Source of the DNA: Fibrobacter sp.
GTDB taxonomy: Bacteria; Fibrobacterota; Chitinivibrionia; Chitinivibrionales; Chitinispirillaceae
Length of the DNA: 54,502 nucleotides
NCBI GenBank assembly: GCA_012519985.1
Contig: JAAYPC010000148.1
Span: 1-54,502, forward strand
Direction of reading: 5' to 3'
Numbering within the stretch: position 1 is the first letter of the stretch; each line of letters starts with the position of its first letter. Below are positions 44,729-53,023 of the stretch, one piece after another. The notes under the pieces were generated by a model that searched no databases, was not told the DNA's origin, and was given only the letters and a program-made list of their open reading frames with translations. The position numbers and the translations under genes are program-made.

Positions 44729-46054
44729 ATGTTTAAAGCCATTTATTGTCTTTTCATGATTGCAATATGCAGTGTCTATACGCTATCTCAAGATATCAAT
44801 ACATCCAGGCTCGACAGCCTTTTCAACATTCTGTCAGAAAAAAACAAAGCTATGGGTAGTGTTGCAATCTCCAAAAACGGTAAAATTATTTATAGAAAAA
44901 CTATTGGATACAGCTTTATCCAGGATAGTATCAAAAAGTTATCCACAGACAGTACCAAATACAGAGTCGGTTCCATTACAAAAACATTTACCGCAACAAT
45001 GATATTTCAACTGATCGACGAGGGGAACCTGCAATTATCTACAACACTGGACAGGTTTTTCCCTTCTGTTGCAAACGCAAACAAAGTTACAATAAGGCAT
45101 CTCCTCTGCCATCAAAGTGGTATACATAATTTTACTGACGATCCAAATTATGTGCAATGGATGACACAACCGAAAACCCAAGAGGAACTCATTGCCATTA
45201 TATCAAAGCACAAAGCAGATTTCAAACCTGGCAAAAGGACATCCTATAGCAATTCAAATTATCTCCTTTTAGGATTTATTATCGAAAAGCTTACAGGAAA
45301 GTCGTATTCAGAGAACCTTAATGACAGAATTATTTCCAGAGCAGGTCTCCCAGACACGTATGTCGGCAGTAAAACTGATCCTGATAAAAATGAATGCTTT
45401 TCATATCAGCATGTCACTTCATGGGAGCAAATGCCCGAAACGGATATGAGTATTGTGGGAGGAGCAGGTTCAATTGTATCAACACCTGCTGATCTGGTTA
45501 ACTTTATCGAAAATTTGTTTTCCCTGAAGTTATGTTCAAAAAACAGCTTTCAACAGATGACAAGCATGAAAAAGAATGTCGGAATGGGGTTGTTTCAAGT
45601 TGCTTTCTTTAATAAAAAGGGATTCGGTCATAGCGGAGCAGTCGATGGATTCGTTTCGGAACTTGGCTATTTTCCTCAGGACAGCCTTGCTGTTGCCTGT
45701 TGTTACAATGGAGTCGCATACCCAACAAATGAAATTGCGATAGGTATCTTGAACATCTGTTTCAATAAAGGATATTCAATTCCTGAATTCAGGACCATTT
45801 CTGTTAACCCAGAAGACCTGGATGCATATACTGGTGAATACACCTGCAAAAAAACACCGTTAAAAATTAAGATAACCAGGAAAGATTCCATACTTCTTGG
45901 ACAGGCTACAGGGCAGCCCTCATTTCCGCTTGTGGCAAAAGGAAAAGACAAATTTGCATGCGACAGATTCGGCCTGAAACTTGAATTCAATACAGAAAAG
46001 AATGAAATGATTCTATTTCAAAGGGAAAAATTTCTTTTTAGAAAATCCAAATAA
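44729..46054 (+). CDS. Secreted serine hydrolase, class C beta-lactamase family
   Basis: About 441 residues from the ATG at 44729 (AAGGA 7 bases upstream; the frame extends 6 codons further but without support). Signal peptide, then the PBP/class C fold: SITK nucleophile motif (Ser82, Lys85), YSN (173-175), and a late HSGAVDGF (HxG-type) motif. The C-terminal 90 residues are extra (EDLDAYTGEYTCKKTPLKI...). Family members include esterases, D-aminopeptidases and beta-lactamases; the sequence does not decide. Stands alone. Confidence 0.85.
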   Translation: MFKAIYCLFMIAICSVYTLSQDINTSRLDSLFNILSEKNKAMGSVAISKNGKIIYRKTIGYSFIQDSIKKLSTDSTKYRVGSITKTFTATMIFQLIDEGNLQLSTTLDRFFPSVANANKVTIRHLLCHQSGIHNFTDDPNYVQWMTQPKTQEELIAIISKHKADFKPGKRTSYSNSNYLLLGFIIEKLTGKSYSENLNDRIISRAGLPDTYVGSKTDPDKNECFSYQHVTSWEQMPETDMSIVGGAGSIVSTPADLVNFIENLFSLKLCSKNSFQQMTSMKKNVGMGLFQVAFFNKKGFGHSGAVDGFVSELGYFPQDSLAVACCYNGVAYPTNEIAIGILNICFNKGYSIPEFRTISVNPEDLDAYTGEYTCKKTPLKIKITRKDSILLGQATGQPSFPLVAKGKDKFACDRFGLKLEFNTEKNEMILFQREKFLFRKSK

Positions 46055-46150
46055 TCTGATAGCTATCAGTCATTTTACCCGGAAAACCGCAAGCTATGGT
46101 ACTGCGGCAGAAAACGATACACGTTGACGAATACTGCTGACTGGTTTAAA

Positions 46151-46177
46151 TTGCACCAGGGGGACTACCTGGTGCAA
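46151..46177 (-). terminator. Hairpin between convergent serine hydrolase and purC
   Basis: TTGCACCAGG (46151-46160) and CCTGGTGCAA (46168-46177), a 10-bp perfect stem with a 7-base loop. On the minus side ATTTAAA follows, so it may end the purC transcript. Confidence 0.55.
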
Positions 46178-46234
46178 TAAATGCGTCATATACGCTCACT
46201 TCTTATCAACCTTGGATAATCATTGCTTCAGGCC

Positions 46235-46921
46235 TTAGTCTTCTAACATTATCTTTTCAAGAGTTAAAGGCTCAATATATTTACCGTCCTTATACGCCCT
46301 CATATTTCCACCAGAAATTTCATCAATCAAAACGATACTGTTATCTGGTTTAACTCGTCCAAATTCAAGTTTTATATCATAAAGCTCAAGTCCTTTTTTG
46401 GCCAGCTCCGATTTGATACTTCCGGATATGCGTTTAGTAAGTTCCTTTAGAACTTTATATTCTTCTTTAGAAAGAATTCCCAGCATCTCGAGTCCATCAT
46501 CTGTAATCGGAGGATCATTTCTAGCGTCATCTTTGAGTGTAACTTCGACAAACGCATCGAGTGGATCTCCATCCTTTGCGTACATTCCATAACGGCGAAT
46601 GAAACTGCCAACAGCTCTGTATCTGCAGATTACTTCGATACCCTTTCCGAATACCTCTGCAGGTTTCACTGTCATGCTGGCTTCATCAATATTAGCATCA
46701 ATATAATGAGTAGGGATACCCTGATTACGCAGTGTCTCAAAGAACATTTTGGTCAATCTGAGCCCTGCTCTCCCTGCACCCTCAATGGTGAGTCCTACAG
46801 TATTTGCACCCGGATCAAATTTACCATCCTGACCGGTAACATCATCCTTGAATTTTAAAAGGTAATTCCCATCTTCAAGCTCATATACATCTTTTGTTTT
46901 GCCTTTTTTGATAAGTCTCAT
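46235..46921 (-). CDS. purC: Phosphoribosylaminoimidazole-succinocarboxamide synthase (SAICAR synthetase)
   Basis: Adds aspartate to CAIR in purine synthesis. The 228 residues fit the short bacterial form. Signatures: GKTKDVYEL (ATP site), LLKFKDDVTGQDG (Lys/Asp pair), VICRYRAVGSFIRRYG and KLEFGRVKPDNSIVLIDEIS. Stands alone, convergent with the serine hydrolase. Confidence 0.97.
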   Translation of the reverse strand: MRLIKKGKTKDVYELEDGNYLLKFKDDVTGQDGKFDPGANTVGLTIEGAGRAGLRLTKMFFETLRNQGIPTHYIDANIDEASMTVKPAEVFGKGIEVICRYRAVGSFIRRYGMYAKDGDPLDAFVEVTLKDDARNDPPITDDGLEMLGILSKEEYKVLKELTKRISGSIKSELAKKGLELYDIKLEFGRVKPDNSIVLIDEISGGNMRAYKDGKYIEPLTLEKIMLED

Positions 46922-47837
46922 ACCTGGAAACCCTTCTTTTAAAATGCGATATGAAAGGTCAAAAAATAATTTTGGATCTTATGGTATGCCAGTGTACAGA
47001 GTTCAGAATTCAGGGTTTTTAGCATAAATTCCTTTCATTTTTCGATTATTTAGGTGTACCAGTTGAACTGATTATAGGGATAGTTTCGGAAGAGATGCAA
47101 TACCGCTTCAGATCAGGCAATAAGGTTATTATTTGAACAAAAAAGCATTCTTTGTAAAGTTCCGGAAAAAACAACTCCTGCCTGGATTTAGCTATCTTTT
47201 TAAATATCTGAAATGCACAAAAAGTTCTCTTCGTAGAAAACGTTTGAAGTTTCTGAAACTCTTCTGATGATCCCAATCTTGATTCAAACAGATTACACCC
47301 TCAAGCCATTTGGCAGTTTATTTTTCCTGCATAAACATCAAATTACCTGTCACTAACCATACGATTCTTTTAACGTACCTCTCTTCAGTCCCTTTGTTTA
47401 TCAGCCCGGAAATCTTCCCACCATATCACCTGTAGATATGACTTTCTTCGTAGCAGGCTGTTAAAAAGGGTCCGTTCAAAGCGATTAGTTTATAAAAACG
47501 GTGCTATGTACCAGAAACCATAGATTTAAGAACGGACAGTGACAATCTTCCTGCAATTAGATATCAGCATAAATCTTTACTCGTTCCGCTTTTCGGAACA
47601 CTTTTTCATTGGAACTGGCTAATTTTCATGCCAATTCAGTTTGCTACACCTTAGATTAAATACGAGTAAATCTATCTCTAAGGTTGTTTCAGAGAATTTG
47701 AGATCAGAAGAAACAGGTCCGGATATTAATGAGGATGATTAGAACTATACCTACTTGATAACGGCAAAACAGGTTAATATGCGTAAAAGAATTATTGTTG
47801 TTTTATGGCTGTTGCAGTCCGATAAAAAGGGTATTAA
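46922..47837. other. 916-base gap, no gene; possible transcript end
   Basis: A 76-codon open frame at 47046-47276 (minus) lacks a family or ribosome-binding site. At 47470-47477 and 47530-47537 an inverted repeat GTCCGTTC/GAACGGAC spans 52 bases, flanked by AGGCTGTTAAAAAGGG, which resembles the ends of some insertion sequences but encloses too little to be one. A small terminator-like hairpin is at 47583-47606. Confidence 0.45.
47583..47606 (+). terminator. Terminator-like hairpin with no obvious gene
   Basis: GTTCCG (47583-47588), loop CTTTT, CGGAAC (47594-47599), then ACTTTTTC. It lies 230 bases upstream of the GH27 gene; it could end a small transcript in this gap. Confidence 0.35.
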
Positions 47838-49718
47838 ATGGTTATGAAAAAGACAGGATTATTTTTGCTGAGTGTTCTGACATTTTTTTCTACCGGTTAT
47901 TTTTTCCAGGCTGAGGCATTAAATAATGGTCTGGCCAAAACGCCTCCTATGGGTTGGAACAGTTGGAACATCTTTCACGAAAATATCAATGAAACACAAA
48001 TCAAGCAGATCGCAGATGCAATGGTAACCTCCGGGATGAAAGATGCCGGATACATCTATCTGAATCTTGACGATAACTGGATGGCCACATCACGTGATGC
48101 TAATGGAAAACTGAGAGCTGATCCGACCCGTTTTCCCTCAGGCATGAAGGCACTGGGAGATTATATCCACTCCAAAGGATTGAAGTTTGGTATTTACGGC
48201 GACCGTGGTTTGAGAACATGCCATCACTACCATTCAGGGCCGCAAGGTTCAGGAAGTGGAAGTTACAATAAGGAGCAACTGGATGCAAATACATTTGCAG
48301 AATGGGGTGTTGACTACTTGAAGTATGACAATTGTGATCCTGCTCCAAATTCAAATCAGCAAAGAGATTATGAAAAAATGCGTGATGCACTTGCCAATTG
48401 CGGCAGAGACATAGTTTTCAGTATCTGCGCCTGGGGATACCAGAACTGGATGCCATCAACCGGAAACCTATGGCGCACCACAGGAGATATTACTGATAAG
48501 TGGGATAATGGCAATGACTGGTTTGTTGGCATAATCAATGCAATCGACAAAAATACGGAGTACGCGTCTGTAGCCGGCCCCGGAGGCTGGAATGATCCTG
48601 ACATGCTTGAGATAGGAAACGGAGGGTGTACCATTGAAGAATACCGTACACAGATGAGCATGTGGTGTATAATGGCCGCTCCGCTTATTGCCGGACACGA
48701 TGTAAGAAAGATGTCTCAGGAGATAAAGGATATTCTGCTGAATAAAGAGGTGATTGCCATAAACCAGGATTCTGCAGGTATTCAGGGAACAAGAGTAAAA
48801 GCTGCCAATGGTCTTGAAGTATGGTGTAAACCGCTGGGCTCGATTAATGGCACTACAAAAGCTGTTGCACTGTTAAACAGAAATGGATCTGCAAAGGATA
48901 TCACCATAAACTTTTCTGATATCGGTTTTTCGGATACAGTTACAGTACGTGATTTATGGGCTAAAGCGGATAGAGGCAGTTTCACCGGTTCTTATACAAT
49001 GAGTGTTCCATCACATGGAACTGGTTTACTATTAATTTCCAGTGGCCCGGCAAAACCAATCTCTGCTTTTACAAATATTGAAGCAGAGCATTTCTCTCTA
49101 AAGTCAGGAATTCAGACCGAAACCTGTTCTGAAGGTGGCGAGGATATCGGGTATATACAAAATGGTTCGTATGCTGTTTATAAAAACATTGATTTTGAAG
49201 ATGGTGCTGATAGTTTTATAGCCCGGGTTTCATGTGGCGGCACCGGAGGAAAAATTGAGATTAGAATTGACAGTATCAACGGGACTCTTGCAGGAACATG
49301 TGAAGTCACCGAGACTGGTGACTGGCAAACCTGGTCCACAATCAGTTGCAGCATAGATACTATTACAGATGCACACGATTTGTACTTAATTTTTACAGGT
49401 GATGAAGGCTATCTGTTCAATATAAACTGGTTCAGATTCGAAAGCGGAAAAGTAGAAAGCAAATACAGGATATCCGGACCAGCTTTAAACGGTAGCAGCA
49501 CATTTAAAACTTCAGTTTCCAACCGCAATATATTTATTATCCCCCAAATCAACAATATAAGTTTCAGCATTTCGCTGTTTGAAATCGATGGAAGATTGGT
49601 CACCAGAAGAAACAGCCTGATAGGGACAGTTTCTGTCCCGGTTGCAGGTAAAGGTGTCTATATAGTGAATGTTAACTATAATGGAAATATAGAAAAAAAG
49701 GTGGTTTCTGTTTTTTAA
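47838..49718 (+). CDS. GH27 alpha-galactosidase with CBM6 and sorting-type tail
   Basis: A 626-residue secreted enzyme (signal peptide ending FFQAEA). GH27 core, residues about 30-405: TPPMGWNSWNIFHENI, YIYLNLDDNW, YLKYDNC (nucleophile Asp164), CAWGYQNWMPSTGNLWRTT and GGWNDPDMLEIG (acid/base Asp in 253-255), ending with the beta-sandwich (VTVRDLWAKADRGSF). Then a CBM6-like module (about 409-535: ISAFTNIEAEHFSLKSG, GYIQNGSYAVYKNIDFED, LYLIFTGDEGYLFNINWF) and a sorting-type tail (VTRRNSLIGTVSVPVAGKGV). Removes alpha-1,6-galactose from galactomannan or similar. AAGGG seven bases before the ATG. The stop codon abuts the MITE copy B. Confidence 0.95.
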   Translation: MVMKKTGLFLLSVLTFFSTGYFFQAEALNNGLAKTPPMGWNSWNIFHENINETQIKQIADAMVTSGMKDAGYIYLNLDDNWMATSRDANGKLRADPTRFPSGMKALGDYIHSKGLKFGIYGDRGLRTCHHYHSGPQGSGSGSYNKEQLDANTFAEWGVDYLKYDNCDPAPNSNQQRDYEKMRDALANCGRDIVFSICAWGYQNWMPSTGNLWRTTGDITDKWDNGNDWFVGIINAIDKNTEYASVAGPGGWNDPDMLEIGNGGCTIEEYRTQMSMWCIMAAPLIAGHDVRKMSQEIKDILLNKEVIAINQDSAGIQGTRVKAANGLEVWCKPLGSINGTTKAVALLNRNGSAKDITINFSDIGFSDTVTVRDLWAKADRGSFTGSYTMSVPSHGTGLLLISSGPAKPISAFTNIEAEHFSLKSGIQTETCSEGGEDIGYIQNGSYAVYKNIDFEDGADSFIARVSCGGTGGKIEIRIDSINGTLAGTCEVTETGDWQTWSTISCSIDTITDAHDLYLIFTGDEGYLFNINWFRFESGKVESKYRISGPALNGSSTFKTSVSNRNIFIIPQINNISFSISLFEIDGRLVTRRNSLIGTVSVPVAGKGVYIVNVNYNGNIEKKVVSVF

Positions 49719-49728
49719 GATAGCCGAA
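49718..49728. repeat. Target-site duplication, left copy (AGATAGCCGAA)
   Basis: AGATAGCCGAA at 49718-49728 recurs exactly at 50139-50149, on either side of the MITE. The first base is also the last base of the GH27 stop codon, showing that the element inserted at the very end of that gene. Confidence 0.75.
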
Positions 49729-50138
49729 CAGTAGCGTCCGGTTAATTTAACAAAAGAATATTGGAAATACCGATTGAGATTTGTTTTTCAAAACGGAAAG
49801 TACCAAATCACAATTCTTAAATTCCAAACAATTTCCAAATTACCCGCCTAGGCGGAGACGCTTCGGTGGGCGAAGACACTTCGGTGGCCTTCGATTCTTG
49901 TGTAAAAAACACGACCATAGGTATAGGCAGGAAAATTCGAATTTCGAAATCCGAAACCTGAACAGGAATAGGAAATTTCGAAAAAGGATAGGGGCCTCCG
50001 CTTCTGTTCTTTTCTTGTTTGGGTTTTGAATGTTTAGTTATTGGGATTTGTTTAGAATTTGGAGCTTGTGATTTGGAATTTATTTGCGTGCCATGCTTTT
50101 TATGCAATCTTATGTTTGTTAAATTAACCGGGCACTAT
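49729..50138. mobile_element. MITE-like element, copy B, 410 bp with 11-bp target duplication
   Basis: Terminal inverted repeats: left TCCGGTTAATTTAACAAA (49737-49754) and right TTTGTTAAATTAACCGGGCA (50114-50133), 17 of 18 complementary, with the outer bases CAGTAGCG / CACTAT partly complementary. Direct repeats AGATAGCCGAA flank it. The interior is built of short words in both orientations (ACCAAATCACAATT, TTGTGATTTGGAATTTA), so the whole element folds back. No open frame of note. Copy A lies at 16546-17171. Confidence 0.8.
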
Positions 50139-50149
50139 AGATAGCCGAA
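50139..50149. repeat. Target-site duplication, right copy (AGATAGCCGAA)
   Basis: Same 11 bases as 49718-49728. See the left copy. The remaining stretch to 50529 holds no gene or structure that I can support. Confidence 0.75.
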
Positions 50150-50529
50150 TTTTATTAAGGAAAATACCTGAGACCGGATAAACGGGATGGGGATATGACA
50201 AATGCTTTAAGATTGACACATTCTATTTACAGTAACTACTCCTCTTTGTTTCCTCCTCTCTCCCGTTATCGGCTCAGGATAATATGTCCCAGAATAAATC
50301 TATCTGCCCGTCTCATATTAAAATCAGCCCAGTTATCGCTAACAAAGTAAGTTATTCAGGTAAACATTGCAGTAAATGGAAGATAGAAAAAACATAACCA
50401 CCACCTACTCAGAGCAGCATCACTCTTCCGGAATTAAAAACGGTAAACAACAACTCAGTTGAACATTGCAACAATAAATTTCCTTTGTGAACAGGCCCCA
50501 TAAGCGAATGATCGTAGAGATAGTGCACA

Positions 50530-52869
50530 TTATCCCAGGGTAAAATAAAAAGTCGCTCCCTTCCCCACTTCACTTTCCGCCCACACCCTCCCACCATGTT
50601 TCTTTATTACCCTTTCCACAATTGCCAACCCTATCCCGGTACCGGTATACTCCTTTTCCGCGTGCAGCCTCTGAAAAGGTACAAAGAGCCTATCAGCAAG
50701 TTTCATATCAAATCCAGCTCCGTTATCACTGACAAAGTAAACCGTTTTATCCCCTTCCTTCATTGTACCGACCTCTATTTGGGGGTTCTCTTTTTTGGAA
50801 GTATATTTCCATGCATTGTTAAGCAGATTTGTAAGCACTATATTAAGCATCTGTGAATCAGCGTTTGCCTTTATCCCCTGCTGGATGATTACATGAACTC
50901 TCTTTTTGGGCTGAGAATAGTGCAGATCAGAAATTATCCTCCTTGTCATTTCGCTAAGATCAATCTCCTCTCTCCTTATCTTCTGTTTCTCTATCCTTGA
51001 AAAATTGAGCAGATTATTTATAATGGAGCGCATTTTGTCTGTGCCCTGTGCAATTCTTTTCAGATAATCTCTCCCGTTGCCATCGATTGATTCCCAATAA
51101 TCTTCAGAAAGGATCTGCACAAAACCGGAAATTGTGTTTAATGGATTTTTCAGATCATGTGAAACCGAATAAGAAAATGCTTCCAATTCCTTATTTGCAG
51201 CAGATAACTCTTCGGAATACCGCCTCAAAGACCCTTCAGCTTTCTTTCTCTCTGTAATATCAGTAGAGATGCCACAAATAGCATAGGGTTTTCCTGATGC
51301 ATCCATAAGTGGATATTTGGTTGATATATAGGTATGAAATCCGTCCTTCAGAGGTATTATTTCCTCCAATTCTATTGGGACACCTGATTCCAGTACATTC
51401 TTATCATTTGTCCTCACGATTTCAGCCGTTTCTGAGGGAAATACATCCTCATCTTTTTTTCCAATCACTTCTTGCTTATCTATACCAAATATTTTTTCGG
51501 TCTTTCGGTTGACCAGCATATACCGTCCCTGCAAATCCTTCATATAAATCGCGGTGGGAGAATTATCCATTATCGCCTGAAGCTGCTGTCGGCTTTCCCG
51601 TAAAGCGTTTTCTTTCAGAGTCAGTTCTGTAACATCAACATGCATTAGTACTATCTGAATTATCTCGCCTTTTTTATTTTTGACCGGAAAGATATACCCT
51701 TTCACCCACCTGGGTTTCCCCGGCAGGTTGATCTCGGAAGGATCATACAGGACAATCGGTATCTCTGATGCCTCTCCAGCAAACCCCTTCCGTATATAAG
51801 GCATAATTCCCTTGGCGATAAGCTGCTTATCCTCAAGTATGTTATAATCTTTCAACATTTCCAGGGTCAGTCCCCAGAGCATTTCATACGAACGGTTGAC
51901 CTCTATCGATCTTCCCTCAGGATCCAGGATCTGTATACTCAAGGTAGCCTGCTCAAAAAGTGTACGAAAACGCGCTTCAGACAATCGCAATTCTTCTTCT
52001 ACCTTTTTGTGCTCAGTTATATCCGTGAATGTAGCCACTGCCCCCACTATTTCATTTTCCACAATAAGCGGATTAGACGATAGAAGAACCGGTATCTTTG
52101 TGCCATCCTTTTTCCAGAAAACATCTTCCCCCGAATGCCTCTTACCACTTTTATAGGACGCAAAATTGGGGCACTCCTTCTGTGAATACAATTGTCCATC
52201 CAGTCTGTGGTGATGCCAGATGGTATGACTTGGTTTACCAATCAGCTCATCGGTTGTGTATCCTAAAATCTGAGCACCGGACTGATTAATGAATGTCAAA
52301 ATTCCCTGGGAGTCAACTCCATAAATACCTTCCCCGGCAGAATCCAAAACCATTTTGTAAGTGCGTCTGAGCCTCCTTATTTTTTCTTTAGCCTCTTTTA
52401 ATTCGTTGTTAAGACCAGTAATAGATTCCCGCAATCTTTTCTGCTCTCTTTTCTGCACAAATAATTCAACAAACACCGCCACCTTCGCCCTGACCACTTC
52501 CGGAATCAAAGGCTTTACCAGATAATCCGTTGCACCACTTCTGTAACTTTTATAAATCTGTTTTACATCTATGTTCTCAGTGATCAGAAAAATAATGGGA
52601 ATTATTCCAGCAGGTTCCTGCTTCTTTATAATAGATGCCAGTTCCAAGCCGCTCATCTGCGGCATAACTACATCTATCAACAGGACTGCGAATTCATCGG
52701 AATGCAATCGAGTAAGCGTTTCCTGAGCGGATTTTACCTCTTCAAGCCGATAATTGCAGGGAGCAAGAATCTCCACCAGAGCGGTACGGCTTTCCGGGTT
52801 TTCATCAACGATAAGAATTCCTGCTCTGTCAAAATCCTGATCTTGCGGGCCATTGTTGGGATGATCCAT
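50530..52869 (-). CDS. Hybrid receiver / PAS / histidine kinase
   Basis: A 779-residue sensor kinase without membrane segments, so probably cytoplasmic. Order: receiver (about 15-130; phospho-acceptor Asp66, Lys119), coiled coil (about 138-172), three PAS domains (about 175-290, 295-420, 430-545, the first two followed by TDITE / VDVTE ends, the third by TDITERKKAE), HisKA with His571 in SVSHDLKNPL, and HATPase (about 670-779; N box NLLNNAWKYT, DNGAGF, TGTGIGLAI). An N-terminal receiver on a kinase means it can be a phosphorelay target as well as source. GGGGTAAC lies upstream, 12 bases from the ATG. No cognate output regulator is adjacent. Confidence 0.95.
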   Translation of the reverse strand: MDHPNNGPQDQDFDRAGILIVDENPESRTALVEILAPCNYRLEEVKSAQETLTRLHSDEFAVLLIDVVMPQMSGLELASIIKKQEPAGIIPIIFLITENIDVKQIYKSYRSGATDYLVKPLIPEVVRAKVAVFVELFVQKREQKRLRESITGLNNELKEAKEKIRRLRRTYKMVLDSAGEGIYGVDSQGILTFINQSGAQILGYTTDELIGKPSHTIWHHHRLDGQLYSQKECPNFASYKSGKRHSGEDVFWKKDGTKIPVLLSSNPLIVENEIVGAVATFTDITEHKKVEEELRLSEARFRTLFEQATLSIQILDPEGRSIEVNRSYEMLWGLTLEMLKDYNILEDKQLIAKGIMPYIRKGFAGEASEIPIVLYDPSEINLPGKPRWVKGYIFPVKNKKGEIIQIVLMHVDVTELTLKENALRESRQQLQAIMDNSPTAIYMKDLQGRYMLVNRKTEKIFGIDKQEVIGKKDEDVFPSETAEIVRTNDKNVLESGVPIELEEIIPLKDGFHTYISTKYPLMDASGKPYAICGISTDITERKKAEGSLRRYSEELSAANKELEAFSYSVSHDLKNPLNTISGFVQILSEDYWESIDGNGRDYLKRIAQGTDKMRSIINNLLNFSRIEKQKIRREEIDLSEMTRRIISDLHYSQPKKRVHVIIQQGIKANADSQMLNIVLTNLLNNAWKYTSKKENPQIEVGTMKEGDKTVYFVSDNGAGFDMKLADRLFVPFQRLHAEKEYTGTGIGLAIVERVIKKHGGRVWAESEVGKGATFYFTLG

Positions 52870-53023
52870 GCCAGTCTATGTTACCCCATTTATATCTGCT
52901 TGAGCCAGATTTAATTGAATTTTTAAAAGTGCAAATAACAGACCAGCTATCAGATTTGAGATTTAGATATAAGATTTTTGTGATTTCTTGAGGCAGTACT
53001 CTCCATAAATAGCAGTTCACTAT

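Noticed and set aside
47460-47545. Insertion sequence ends around GTCCGTTC/GAACGGAC
   Set aside because: The ends enclose only 52 bases and there is no transposase; recorded as a simple inverted repeat.
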